From Gavia stellata (lineage: Eukaryota > Chordata > Aves > Gaviiformes > Gaviidae), in NCBI RefSeq assembly GCF_030936135.1, contig NC_082637.1, forward strand, positions 3,720,001 through 3,784,000: a DNA stretch of 64,000 nt, given 5' to 3'. The stretch's first letter is position 1. Each line of letters starts with the position of its first letter. Position numbers and translations under genes: made by a program. Under the pieces are notes generated by a model, which saw only the letters and a list, made by a program, of their open reading frames with translations, was not told the DNA's origin and did not search any database. Shown in pieces: positions 1-11,925 of this stretch.

Positions 1-709
1 CCTCCTTCTCTTGGATAAAACAACAAGATACCTGTATTTTTTATGCACCGTCTTCCCCTTGCCGCCAGCCATCCCTGGTGACGGTGACACCGAGACCCCT
101 TCCCCAGCGGTGCTAACCCCACGTTGCCGCCGAAGGATGGTGCAAAACCTTCCCAACCAGGTCTTTACCCCCCCTTTTCATTTTTATTTTATTTTTCTTG
201 TTGCTGGATTCACGTCTTGTCACTGTGTTCATCCTTCCACTGCTTTTTTTTTTTTTATGGTCATGGATTGATGCAAGGGGGAGAAAACAACAGCGGAGAA
301 ACCTCGTGCATGGCCCGTGCTTTATAATTTGAGCTGAGATGCGAAGCGACAGAAGCTTAAGCCTAAAAAACGAAACAAAACCAACAAAACAAATGAAAAA
401 CAAATGGGAAAACGAAAGAAAAAGTGTTCATGATAGTTGGTCTGTTGTAACCTGCTTAGATCAGGTTATCCCGGTACCATCCTATCTGGAAATGCAGTTG
501 TGCTTTCATTTCTTCTTGAATTCATACAGGAGTATGATACTTTTACACTGTTCTTAGCTCAATGAGCATGTTTAGACCTTAACATAAGCTATTTTTCTAA
601 ATATAAAGGTTTAAATGAACAAGAGAGCATTCTCATTGGAACTTTAGCATTGTAGTGCTTTGGAAATAAAACACACAAAAAAAGGACTCCTTAAAAAAAC
701 CCTGAGATT

Positions 710-800
710 TATTAAAGAAAAAAATGTATTTTATGTTATATATAAATATATTATTACTTGTAAATATAAAGACGTTTTATAAGCATCATTATTTATGTAT
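710..800 (+). promoter_or_regulatory. AU-rich element block in SMAD7 3' UTR
   Basis: This stretch is nearly all A and T and includes an ATTTA pentamer at 791-795. Such blocks in short-lived mRNAs usually bind decay or stabilising factors. The block is conserved in the human 3' UTR as I remember it, which supports function. Which protein binds it cannot be told from the sequence. Confidence 0.6.
759..766 (+). promoter_or_regulatory. Pumilio response element match in SMAD7 3' UTR
   Basis: The eight bases TGTAAATA match the Pumilio consensus UGUANAUA exactly on the sense strand. The match sits inside the AU-rich block, so some chance of coincidence remains. Confidence 0.5.
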
Positions 801-801
801 T

Positions 802-808
802 GTGCAAT
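802..808 (+). promoter_or_regulatory. miR-25/32/92 family seed match
   Basis: GTGCAAT is the complement of bases 2-8 of the miR-25/32/92 family. Regulation of SMAD7 by this family is reported for mammals. The match is conserved in the human tail as I recall it. Confidence 0.6.
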
Positions 809-838
809 GTGTATAAACGAGAAAAAAATAAGAAAGAT

Positions 839-845
839 GCACTTT
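839..845 (+). promoter_or_regulatory. miR-17/20/106 family seed match
   Basis: GCACTTT is the complement of bases 2-8 of the miR-17 family. It lies about 30 bases after the miR-92 family site. Members of both families are made from the miR-17~92 polycistron. Confidence 0.55.
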
Positions 846-971
846 GCTTTAATATAAATGCAAATAACAAATGCCAAATTAAAAAAAAAAAAAAAAGAAC
901 ACGAGATTGGTGTTTTTTTCTATGGGTGTTATCATCCAGATGAATGTTTTTTCTAAAGGAGTTTATGTTCC

Positions 972-984
972 ATTAAAAAATAAA
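972..984 (+). terminator. SMAD7: SMAD7 poly(A) signals
   Basis: ATTAAA at 972-977 is followed closely by canonical AATAAA at 979-984. A GT-rich stretch follows from about 1005. Cleavage is expected near 996-1000, which matches where the remembered human transcript ends. Confidence 0.85.
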
Positions 985-998
985 AACGTACACTTGAT

Positions 999-2811
999 CC
1001 CAGGCTGTGCCGAGTGGATTTTTTAGTGGCGGGGATGAGGCAGGCAGCAGAGAAGCTGCTCTAAGCAGGTACCGCCTGGGGTCGGCAGTGGGGGCACCCA
1101 CCCCAGCCCCGTGTGGGACCACTCCGGTGTGGATAGCACCCAGATAGGGTCACTCCTGAGCTTTGAGCTCCGCTGGGCTGATGCAGTGCACGTGGCTCTG
1201 GGCTCCCTGGCTCGGATGCATCCAATCGGCCCAAGTCTGGAGGGGCTGGCTGGATCTGGGCAGGTTGCACAGGGTTGCCCGGCTCGCTGCCCAAAGTCTG
1301 CTGGGGTTATTTTTGTTACTATTCCTGTGTCTCATCATTTCAACTTGAAAGAACCCCCATGCTAGGGACTCAGCTCCCATTCGACACTGTCCCAGTCCCT
1401 GAAATACCAGGGGAGGCCAAGCTTCTGCTCTTTGCTGGGACACGGCTGGCCCATGCCACCGGACGAGGAAAATTTGAGGCGAAGAGGGGAAAGCCAGTCC
1501 TCGGTGGGTTTTCCTCAACTATTTCCTGCCCCCTTCATATCCCATGCCTGGAGAAATAAAGGTTATTTTTCCTTTTGCCCCGCTCACCCTGCGTTCATTG
1601 CTCCACTGTGTCTCATCCCGCTTGCATATGTCCTCTGCCAGAGAGAAGGTCCTTACAGCTGGTTCCTGCCTTTTGTGGAGAGGGACCTTGAGTGGAAGCC
1701 ACCAGAGTCCCGGAGACTGAAGAATTTGGAGAAGTAGAAGGTCCAGAAGGGCTTGTAAGCGCCCTCCCTGCCAAAGCACCTGGACCCCAGGAATGTGACT
1801 TCCAGCCTCTGCTGTCCTTCACGGGGTTGATGGCCATAGCAGTAGATCAGGCTTTGTGAGCATCTGGACCAGGTTCTCTCAACGCTGTGCCTTTCTGTTC
1901 AACGGACATGTGCCCAACCCAGGGGGATTTATTGAGATACAGTATTTGGTTTGCTCTGAACGGACTGTGCCTTCAGTGGGATTCATGTCACTGAGCCCAT
2001 GAACCAGCTTCAAAATGGCTTTTGATCATGTGCGAGCTTTGCATGGGAGTTTCAATTTCCATGAGTTTCAATTTCGAGGCTCTCACCTCTTGCCCTTCAA
2101 AGGGAGTCAGCATCGAAAGCTGAGAGTATGATGGATGCATCCACCCTGTCCTGCTTGCTATGGACTGAGAGACACCTGGAAGGGCAGCTATGGGGCAACT
2201 TCATCTACACTGCAGTGTGGCTCATTTCCTTTCCATTCTGTGCCGGCAGACTTGAAATACCCAGAAACCACATCACACCTTCTCCGTGGTCCAGCAGCCA
2301 ACCTGGCATTGATGGCTTGCATCAGAAGCACAAGCAAGAGCACTCCCACCCGTGTCCTTGATGCCTACCCAGGCAGCACCCCATCAAAGGCCCTGCGGAT
2401 GAAGGATAAAGCAGGAGACTTTATTGCAAAACTGGCTGTTGACTCCTCTGAGCTTTTGTAGTGTTTATCTGTGGGAGGAGGGCTGTGCAGGCACTATGGA
2501 CCTTGGGTTAGAAAGGTTCCTCCAAGTCTACGAGCCATACTAGGGTTATGGTCAGCTGGCTGAGAAGCTGGCTTTTACTCTGGAGTAACCGAAGGATAGG
2601 GAATATTGGGCTCACTCATACTTCTCCCTGTCCAACCTTCCCTGTTGTGCTGGCCGGCAGGCGCGGGTCTACCCAGAAGAGATGAGATGACGGTTTTGTC
2701 CTTGATGTGTGACACCAAAGTAGCAGTGAGCCACGTGGGCATACCAGAGGACTCTGCGTTTAAGAGATGTTTTGCAGATGTTTTCACTTTGTTCTATGAG
2801 GTATGTACCAT
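999..2811. other. Intergenic DNA downstream of SMAD7
   Basis: No exon, RNA gene or transposon was recognised here. The only structure is a 13-base direct repeat (2047-2059 and 2063-2075) with a 16-base period. Open frames of up to 122 codons occur on both strands but overlap each other and show no family motif. Confidence 0.6.
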
Positions 2812-2932
2812 CTCATGGTGGTTAAAGCCCTGAAGCCTGGAGATTTGGGTTCTTAGCCCCACTCATCAGTCCATGAGATGTGACCAAATCATTTAACTTT
2901 GCTGTTTCTCAGGATTTCCACTTGTGAGATAC
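2812..2932 (+). repeat. Probable MIR SINE remnant
   Basis: The order of blocks follows the MIR consensus: a TGGTTAAAG start (about 2818), a CTGG...TTGGGTTC segment (2837-2851), TGTGACC followed by CATTTAACTT (2880-2900), and a CTCAGG...TTCC segment (2909-2918). MIR is an ancient amniote SINE, and divergence here is high as expected for a bird. The call rests on memory of the consensus. Confidence 0.55.
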
Positions 2933-3035
2933 AGAGGCTACAAACCAAAGCTCCTCCTGACAGATGAAAGCAGGGGATGGAAATACTGTACCCCTAAATG
3001 AACACTCTTCACAGCAGCTTTCCAGAATACATAAG

Positions 3036-3506
3036 GGCCACAGAAATGGTCCGAGGGCTGGAACACCTCTCCTGTGAGGACAGGCTGGGAGACTTGGGGA
3101 CAGACTGGGAGATTTGGGGTTGTTCAGCCGGGAGAAGAGAAGGCTCCGGGGACACCTTATTGTGACCTTTCCATACTTAAAGGGGGCTTAGAAGGAAGAT
3201 GGGGACGGACTTTTTAGTAGGGTCTGTAGTGATAGGACGAGGGGGAATGGTTTTAAAGTAAAAGAGGGGAGATTCAGACTAGATAGAAGGAAGGAATTGT
3301 TTATGACGACGGTGGTGAGACCCTGGCCCAGGTTGCCCAGAGAGGTGGGAGATGCCCCATCCCTGGAAACCTTCCAGGTCAGGTTGGACGGGGCTCTGAG
3401 CAACCTGATGTGGTTGAAGATGTCCCTGCTCGTTGCAGGGGGGTTGGACTAGATGGCCTTTAAAGGTCTCTTCCCTCCCAAACCGTTTGATGATTCTATG
3501 ATAATG
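3036..3506 (+). repeat. CR1 LINE 3' fragment (copy 1)
   Basis: This is a 5'-truncated CR1 retrotransposon. It runs from the conserved block reading CAGAAATGGTCCGAGGGCTG, through the Cys-free terminal region and the GGTTGGACTAGATGGCC motif (about 3440), to the ATTCTATGAT tail at 3493-3503. It is closely similar to the copies at 29686, 35717 and 54533, so all belong to one avian subfamily. It carries a 20-base tandem duplication at 3078-3117 that the other copies lack. Confidence 0.95.
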
Positions 3507-6500
3507 CAAAGAGGAAAAACGATCCGGCAAAGAGGCTGGCTGTGGAGGTGTCCCCATGATGGGCGCAGTGCTGGTGGGCTGTCGTGTCACTTGCAAGATG
3601 CAGCGAGGGTCTGCTGGGCCTGGGATATCCTCCACACACCCCTTTTTACCCCTTGTCCTACGTGACTACCTCTGGCCATGGCTGGAGACATGGTGAGCTG
3701 GCTGGACCTTCAGCTGGACATGGATGGCTTTCCAGGTCAGATGTTACAGTGCTCATCTGGAGAATGAGCTGAAACACCTCGCGGAGCACTTCATTTTATG
3801 GAATCTTTACTTGCATTCATCTGTCAAAATAAAACACCAGGCTATGCTGTTCGCAGTAAGAAAGCTGGGCAATAATCAGCAAAAGTATGGCTTTTCAATA
3901 CGACGGCAGCTTTAGCTAAAATGTTCCAGTCTTCACCTCCTGCTGAGCTAATTTTAGCCCTCATTCAATGAAGGAAAAAAAAAAAAAGAGAAAAGAAAAA
4001 AGAACACAACAGAAGGATGCTGAGCACCAGCTCATCTGTGTCCCCATTCACCCAGTGCTTGTTTAGCTCTAGGCTGGTAGAGGCAGGGTGGGAAGTAGTC
4101 TGAAGGTTAAAATAGAGATTGGAGGTTAAAGCGAGGAAGAATTTCCCCTTGGCTGGGGTTTTCTGGTGCTGTAAATCCATCTTTAAGGCTCAGAAAAGCT
4201 GCAGCCACATAAAGCGAAGTGCTGACCTGGTATAAACCTGGCCTGATGCGGTCCTGCTGGCGCTGTGCTGTCCAGCCGGAGACTTCGTCTGGTTGTACCA
4301 CTCGGACTTTACGTGAGTACCTCTGCAGCTGGCGCAAAGCCAGGCTTAAACACACGCGCTTACATAAACCCTGAGTGCTGGAGGTAATTTGTCAGAAATG
4401 CAGTTATGTGGCTGCTCTTGATCTGGTCAAATTTGGATGATCCAGTAACGCCCGGATTAAGGAGCAGAACCACAGCCCCGACCTGCCCTTGGACAGAGGA
4501 GCTGTGGGCGAGGGCAGAGCCGGCTCCTTCCCAAATGAAAACGCTGATGTCCAGCCTGCAGGTCACTCCTGGCCAGCAACATGATGTCCTTCTTGCTCCA
4601 TGCCCAGGCACTTCCCCAGGTAGGAGCACCCCCCAGCTCCATGGACCGCCCATGGGCATCTTCCAACAGAGCAGTATCATCGTGCTCTGTACGGCTTAGC
4701 TGTGGTTTCCACTCTTCCCTCCTTGGAAATCACCTTACAGAAATCTCATTGACTTAAGAGGCTCAGGCATTAGCTGGTTGAGACAGTCTGAAGTCCTGAT
4801 TTCCCAGTGGACAGCGGGACATGTCTCCCTCCTCTCTCCCTTATAGAAGGATTTCTCTGGAAATTTGGGATGTCTGATATCAGTCTGTTCTGGTTAACTG
4901 TACTCTTGCTTTGGACCACGGCTCCAGCATAATTAGTGCTAAATCTTCTAATAATATACTGCAACACAGTAAATTACAGCACGGTTGGGCCTTTTTTTCC
5001 CAGTGTTGCTGAGCGGTAATTGAAGAGTGCAATAAAGAAGGGTCAAACGATGTAACTTTTTGCTTCTAAATCATAGGTGAAATATGCTCCAAGTGTTAAC
5101 TGCTGATAAAAGATAGCGTCTATAATGGCTGATGTACTGCAAGGGAAGGAGGTAAAACTCCACCGTCTTGAGATCACGGTTTTCCGCATGGGGAAACCAT
5201 TTGCAAATGGTTTTCCACCTCACTGAGGTGATGCTCAGCATCGGACTCCTTCCACCTCCTCCCCAAGGCATCTGTGGGCTCTTGTCTTGCAGGTTGTTCG
5301 CAAGCCCATTAGGTGAATGGACCCTTCTGTCCATGCACCCCTTGGGGCGATGTGGTGGTTATGGGTTGGCGGCTCCAGACAATTCAAAGAGTGAGTCCTT
5401 GGAAAAATATTTCCTTTATGCTGGTTGTGCTTTGCTCTCACTGTTTACTGGTGTAAAGTTGCCCCAGTGGAGCTTAACTCAGTCTGCAAATGGTAGCTCA
5501 GTTGGGTCTATGTATGTCCTGGTCTGCAAGGGCTTCTGGAGGCAAAGTGGTGAAGAACTGGCTTAAGATGAATTAATAAAAACCACCCATAGAGGGAAAC
5601 AGCATTCGCTTTGTGTTGTCTACACGTGTTTAAAAATACACGCTGGTTTACTGGGCACATGGTTGGAGACAAGATGTCAAGGTGGGGCTACATCTCTGGT
5701 GGTTTAGGGGAGGAGACGAATGTGGGCTGGGACAACCGACTGGGAGAAACGTTCACAGCAAGAAGTGATGGATGGAGCTTCTCCTGTGCCATTTATTTGT
5801 ACAGCAGTATGGACTCACATGGGGTCCTGAGCCTTTTTGGGCCAGGCATTACAATGAGAAAGACCTTGCCCCAAGCAGCCTACGCATGAGCAGCAATGAG
5901 AGGTGGTGTGCTGGGGATGACAGCAAGGCCAGGATGGGATCCAACCCCCCCAGTCCATGGTGGGAGAGGTCTGTCCCCCGTGACCCCGGTGTGTCACCAG
6001 GCTTTGACAGGAGGATGTGCCTGCTCAGCCTTCACACATTTGCACAAGGGAACCAGAGGGACATCCCTGGGCACTCCAGTCAGTCATTGTGCAACTGTTT
6101 GGGTGGCTTAAAGATGAAACGAAACAAAAACTGAAACATTTGAGAGGCTCTTCTGGTTAACAGGGAAGTCACCGCTGTGTCACGTTTGCCAGCCAAGGTC
6201 CCTGTCATCAGCTTCGATGGAAAACCCCAGGCCGTTTCCTCTTCATCATACTGACTGGACCAGCATCATAAACTGACAAATTACTCCTGGTGATGAATGT
6301 GACCATCTTTTTTTTTTTTTTTTTAAGCACTCTGGTTTTTGAAAGCCAAGAGTCTCCAATGCCCACACGTCTGTCTGGCTGTCAGCTGCACACCAAGCAA
6401 CTCTTGAACCTTGTGACAATATCGATCAAGTCTGAAAGTGTGATGAAAATCTGAGGGTTATTTCAGTTCCTGCTTTCAGATACAAAAAAGGTTGTGTGGA

Positions 6501-8842
6501 GGGAGAAGACCCAAATTAGCAGCTGTTCTGGAGCAGAGGCAGGTCGAGCTGTGCCATCACTTGTCCTTCTTGAAGGACCCTGTGGTGAGAACAAGGGTGT
6601 GCTTTGCTGCCCGGGCTGGGGCAGTGGTCCTTTGGTGGCCGGGCTTTTGAGATGCTCATTGGATCAGTGACCAAGGGCAAGCAGGACTGAGCAGGAGCAG
6701 GACTCTACCTCAGTCGTTAAGACACCCTGTGCAAAGGGACGTTGATGTCCCTGTCCCAGCCCCGGCGTGTGCCTGGTGCCATATGCAATAGTGAGCTATT
6801 TATTGGAGAGGATGGGAAGCCCATGCACTCTCTCCTGTAAATGCATACCCATTTGAGCTGAAGCAAGAGGGGGTCCCCTTACACCCTCTACCCACCCAAC
6901 CACCCACAGCTCAGTCTGTAGGCACCATCGGGAGGTGGGGACTCTGAGCTCCTTCAGCCAAGAGGTGCTGAGCCCCTTTGAGCCCGGTTGAGCCCGATGT
7001 TGTGGGCAGATGCTCAAAGCTCTTGGCTCCATCACCTGCGGTCTTGCGTCTGTGCAGGGTTAGGGCTAAAGAAAGGGAGGCTGAGGCCCGCTGGGTGTTA
7101 GAGCAGCTCTGAGAGTAAAATCTGGCTGGTTTAATTAGCTTTCAGTGGCGGCGAAGTGTTCGCAGTCTTTCTTCGTATCAGAGGGAACAAAGCAGCGTAA
7201 GTCAGACGACAATATGGGTGCTGTCGGTTACCAGGGTTACAACACGCATGGGAAAAAAGGAAAAAAAAATCTCATATATTGAAAGGAACTAACTATTAAT
7301 TTTGCTGTAGTGGCAATACTTAGGACTGGCATTACCACGGGTGTATTTATATCCTCTGTCCTGCAGAAAATATGTAAGTTATTCTGAGGCATGTGAGTAC
7401 CCGGAGCTGGAGCTGGGCGACCAGACACGTCTGGGGAATTGTTGTGTGAGAGCTGAGGGGGTCCCCTGTTATTCCCTACAGCTGCCCAGACGAGAATGCC
7501 AATCTGAATGTTCTTGAAATTAGGAAAAATCACATTCCAACCCCAAAGGTATCTGTTTTGCCCAAGGAACCCTGCAAATAAAGGAGTAGGACAGCTCAGG
7601 GTCCCATCATTCAACCAGTGAAGGGACATAACTGGCCCCCAGTATCACACCTACTGAAGCTTGCTATTTCATTTTAGAGCCAACCTCCACTGGAAAATGG
7701 GTCAGAAAACACGTTTTGCCTCCCACCAGCAAGGCAAGCCAAGGCTGAGAGCTTGGAGGAGGAGGAAAACAGAAAATAAAGCTGTTGTAAAAGGGGCCCA
7801 GTGAAAGAAAGCAGAAACCAGGTGTCATCAAGGCATTTTCTAGAGCCTGATGGAGGTGAAAAAGGGCAACCAGCCTTCTTGATCTCAACAGGAGCTGGGG
7901 CAACTGGAGGGTGGTGGGCCCCCACAGAGCAGTGGGTAGGCAGGGTGCTTGGCCGAGGTGGCCGCGGGAGCCAAGGGGGAATGTTGGTGCCAACAAAACC
8001 AAACCCCTGGAGATGCCCAAGCACCCCAAAACGCCCCACTGGAAGTGGTATTTACTCCTTCCCCTGGAAGCGCAGGCCCTGCGGTTTGATTTTTCCAGCC
8101 CAGCACGCCATGGGGAAGCTGGTATGAATTTCACGGTTGGAGAATTTTCTGCTTTTAATAATTGATCAAGAGCGAGCAGTGGGACAGAAAGGCTTCGTGC
8201 AGCAGCTTGCTGCCTGCGGGCTCCCCAGCCGAACCGCTTCCAGCGGGGAGACGAAATCGAGCGGGGCTGGAGGCAGGGCATTGCCTCCGCAGGACGGGCT
8301 ATTAAGGGCTTAGTGCCTCCACAACCAGGCAGAGGGGATTGCTTTCATCTTCCTGCCTGCAACATCTGGAGCCTGGACTCGTAAAAATTTCATTGTTACT
8401 TTAACCCTTCAAGCCCTTTTTTTAATTTATTTTTTTTTTTTCTGGGACATGAGCCTGCATTTGGTGGAGCACTAAGCCCATGCAGCAGCATCGCTAGTTG
8501 GAGGTGCTGCCAGCTCCGTCTGCTGCCGTCATGGAGAGAGGGACAGTGGAGCCTCAACCCACAACTGGGTTCATCCCCTGGAGACCTCTGGCCTGAGAAA
8601 GGCTGTTGGGCTGGACCACTAGCAGGCACTGATGTTTTAGTGGGTATCCTATAAAAACGACATTTCTTGGGACTTCTGAGGTCTTTTGCAGGGATGCATC
8701 ACCACTCTTGGCAGTGCCGCTCCGGGGTTGGATTGATTTTCAGCACAGTCAACCCTGATGCTCCTAATCCAAGGCCTTTCAGCTCTTGGAGGTCATGCTG
8801 AGTTCAGGAGGCAAATTTCTCACCTGGGGCATATTTTTGTTG
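3507..8842. other. Intergenic DNA between SMAD7 and CTIF
   Basis: Nothing was recognised as a gene. The interval contains A-rich (3970-4003), T-rich (6309-6326) and mixed poly(T) (8417-8440) tracts. A minus-strand open frame of 205 codons at 7664-8281 has no recognisable domain and no splice context, and is read as chance. The stretch 4990-5160 is AT-richer than its surroundings and has few obvious repeats, so it could be a conserved non-coding element, but that is untested. Confidence 0.55.
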
Positions 8843-8912
8843 CAGGAAAACAGATCTCCAGATAGGGACCTGCTTTGTTACAGGAAACCGATCCCCAGAT
8901 ACAGACCCGCTC
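8843..8912. repeat. 38-base tandem duplication
   Basis: Copy one (8843-8880) and copy two (8881-8912) both start CAGGAAAC and continue with CCAGATA and ACC(T/C)GCT at matching offsets. The copies differ at several bases, so the duplication is old. It is not part of a recognised transposon. Confidence 0.7.
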
Positions 8913-11900
8913 GTAGCTTGGGAAACTCCAGGAAGACGGAGACAGGGTGATTTTGGTGTTCAAAGCTCAGAAGCTTCAAATACATTCACCTCCTTCCAGT
9001 GGAATAGGACAGTCCAGTAGAACAACCTCTGCTGAAGCAATAAGGGGCACGGGATCATGATAAGGCAGAATGTGAAGAATGTCTAAAATGAACCTGAAAG
9101 TGGAGACGGTTGACATGAAGAGCAGGAAACCACAGAGAACAGTGGATCTTGGTTGTACATTTCTGCCCCAAAGTCTCAGCTGCTTTTTTTAAGCTCCTTG
9201 CACGTTCCCACCCATGGGCTCTGCTTGGTGGCTCCGGGGTGTCTACCAGGACTCATGAGCATCTGAGAGCTCCAGTGGCTGTGTGGTCATCTCACCCTTG
9301 CTGAAAGCACACACAGGTCTCCGGTCCTCCAACTCCAGGAGAAATTTGAAAAGTGCAGGCTGAAGACTCAGAAGCTGGACAGGTGAGGGAACTATCCTGA
9401 CTTTTACGTCCACCCGAGGATCTGGGTGATTTTTTTTAAATTTTTTTTAAATTATTGGGTTGGCAGGGCTTGGCTGGGCTTTGGGACTCCTCATGGGAGT
9501 AGCTGAGAGACAGCTCCCGGCTTGACATGCCCAGGGCTATGCAAAAGCTCCTCTGTCAGGCACTGAACCCTCCTAACCTGAATGATGTGAGAGATTCACC
9601 TGGTCCAAGAGAGCTACGCTGGGCTGAGTGATGGGGGAGGAGGAAAAATGGGAGATCTTACACTGAGACAAGAGGTTACAGTGGATATGGATATATCCTT
9701 CCATATCCATCATCTCCTGAAGCAACAAATTTCTGCCCCTCTGTGGTTTTGCTTTAAGCAGTTGTATCTCAGGGTCTGCCCCAGAACCCTAAAAGCTGTA
9801 CTTGAAGCTTGGCTTTTGGTATCTGGTCCATGGGCGCGATCTCTCCCTTGCATCTCAACGGTTATGCAGTGGTCCGTGGTCCATGGTCCATGGTGTCCTT
9901 GCTCTGCCAGTTCCTCCCACTGCTGCAGCCTTTCAGATGCATCCCGAAGCTTGTCACATCGCAGAAATACTCTGAATGACCTCAGGCAAGCTGCTTCTGC
10001 CTCAGTTTCCCCTTCATCCCAGTTACCAGCCCCTGCGCCTTTGATGCCATCTGGGATGACTTTCCTCCACCAGCAGAAGTTGTTTATTTTAGGGGCTGGT
10101 GAGGGCTTCTCCCCGGTCTATTTATACACCCGTTGCCCAACTGAGTGCTGGAGATGAAAGCTGTGTGGCTTCCCGAAGGAGAACGCGCCATGGGAAGGGT
10201 AGTTGCAGCAGGCACATTAGTGCCGCTGCCGGTGTTTGTAAAACCTCCACGCCAGGAGACATCAAAGAGGGTATGGCACCCTCGGCTCCCAGGCAGCGGG
10301 GCGGTGAAACGCCCTTCCAGTTTAGGCATGCCTCAGAGTTTGCTAAAAGAACCACTTCTTATTAATCTGCAATTGAAACTGTAATTATGTCATCGCTCTG
10401 AACAACCCCATCGACAAGTTCGGGCACGGGGAGAGCCTGAACGGTCGAGGCTGGCGTGCTGTGCACCGTGCACAGCCCAGACTGGCCTTCCCTCCCGCAC
10501 TCGCCGTTAGGGTTAGTTGGGCTGACAAACCCCACCGTGGTCCGTGGTGTCCTCTCCAGTGGGGCCAAAACACGTGCCGAGGTCCTGGGGGGCAAAGCTG
10601 CTCGTGGGAGGCGTGATGGGCTCGCGTGGTGTGTGGTCACTGTCCCCCTGCACCGCTCTTATAGTCTCGTGGTTGTCCCCACCCTTCTGCCACAAATCTG
10701 GGTGCCCATCTATCACCACCTTGCCTTCACCCTGCTTTCACCAAGGTCAGCTGCCTCCATTTCATGCCTGAATTGGCATCCCTTTGCAAATGCAGGGCTC
10801 AGCTGCTTCTGCATGGTGCTTAATCCAGACAGCGGATCCTCAACGCACCCGGCACCTCGGCTGGGGGGGTGCCTGGGTCCCAAAAGGGCTTCAGTTTCTG
10901 ATGCTGCTGGTCTCCTACCTCCTTAAATGCCTCCTCGGGTGGCTGGTGTTGCCCCTACACCACGCACAGCCCCAGGAGCCAGCATGCATGGGGCATCTCC
11001 CATCCCGGGGATGCTCAACCCGTCCTCCACCCAGGGCTGTTTGACCCAGCAGTCCCCCCAAAACCACATCTCTGAGCTTTTCTCTCCCCGGGAGTTTCCA
11101 CCTCTTCAGGTGCCCCTCATCCCCTGGGAAGCCAACCCTGCTCCCCCAGCCCCACGCTTGCCTCTATTTGCTCCGAAAACGCTGGTTTCAGCTTTCATTG
11201 CTCTCAGATGTTTTTTGGACCTTATTAAATAACATTGCAAATGCTGATGTTAATTAAAATTCCTCCTAACCGCTCCCTGCTCACCCTCATCTTGTAACCC
11301 CTCCTTAAAACCTCATTCATTTTTGGGACCTTCCCAAGCCAAGGCTCTCCAGACCCAGCTTTATTCAGAGCGTTTCTCCGTGCCACATGCCTCCTCCATA
11401 AAAAGCTCCGAGATGTAAAGCGCTGTCTGCTTTTTCTTCATCACCATCTTACTATCATTTTGTCTGTCCTTGGAGCTTAAGCTTGAGGAACATCAAAAGG
11501 ATTTATCGCGCTTACGCTAGTCTTTATCTGTGCCAGGAACGCAAGAACCCGCACTATCAAGAGATACATAACATCTCGTGGAAACAAGTCTTCATCTCCT
11601 GCGTTCAGGGTTGGTACTGGGTACGTCTCTCCGAAAGATGACATTTTGGGAACCGAGCTCCCATCTGTTCAGCATTTGACCTTAAATATCTGGAATAATG
11701 TCTACTAAATCCCTGGGGCTTGCCGTTAGTAATCTCTGCTCTAGGTTTTTTGGCCCCCTGCGTGTGCGGGGTGTGTGTCCTTCAGAGATTTGTGAGCCTT
11801 GCTGGAGGAGAAGACGTCTTCCCTGCAGGAAGACCGGTCTGCAGGCAAGGGAGAAGAATGCTAAAGTGAGACGTTGCCTTAAATTTCAAAATGCAACCCA

Positions 11901-11925
11901 ATCAAGGAAGAAAAATAAACTGAAT
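8913..11925. other. Intergenic DNA between SMAD7 and CTIF
   Basis: No gene was recognised. A short stretch at 9971-10015 resembles the 3' half of MIR (a TGACC...GGCAAG...CTGCCTCAGTTTCC order) but is too short to call firmly. Bases 9428-9460 are a T/A-rich low-complexity tract. Open frames of up to 169 codons are present without motifs. Confidence 0.5.

Larger units (their letters stand above)
1..998 (+). other. SMAD7: SMAD7 distal 3' untranslated region (last exon, 5' end outside window)
   Basis: This is the end of the SMAD7 transcript, whose protein is the inhibitory SMAD that blocks TGF-beta receptor signalling. No SMAD7 coding sequence is in the window. From about 425 to 998 the sequence follows, as I recall it, the human SMAD7 3' UTR tail almost base for base: the block around 525-640 with the stop-rich AATGAGCATG stretch, the AU-rich block 710-800, and the terminal block 905-998. 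Bases 1-420 are less conserved and contain T-rich and A-rich runs. The region ends at a double poly(A) signal (972-984). Small open frames inside it are chance. The neighbouring gene CTIF is in tail-to-tail orientation, as in human 18q21. The identification rests on remembered sequence, not on an alignment. Confidence 0.93.

Noticed and set aside
7664..8281. 205-codon open frame on the - strand
   Set aside because: No recognised domain, no splice-site support, overlapping frames open on the other strand, and intergenic position. GC-rich DNA gives such frames by chance.
9971..10015. Second MIR-like segment
   Set aside because: Only the 3' half is matched over about 45 bases; too short to list as a firm repeat.
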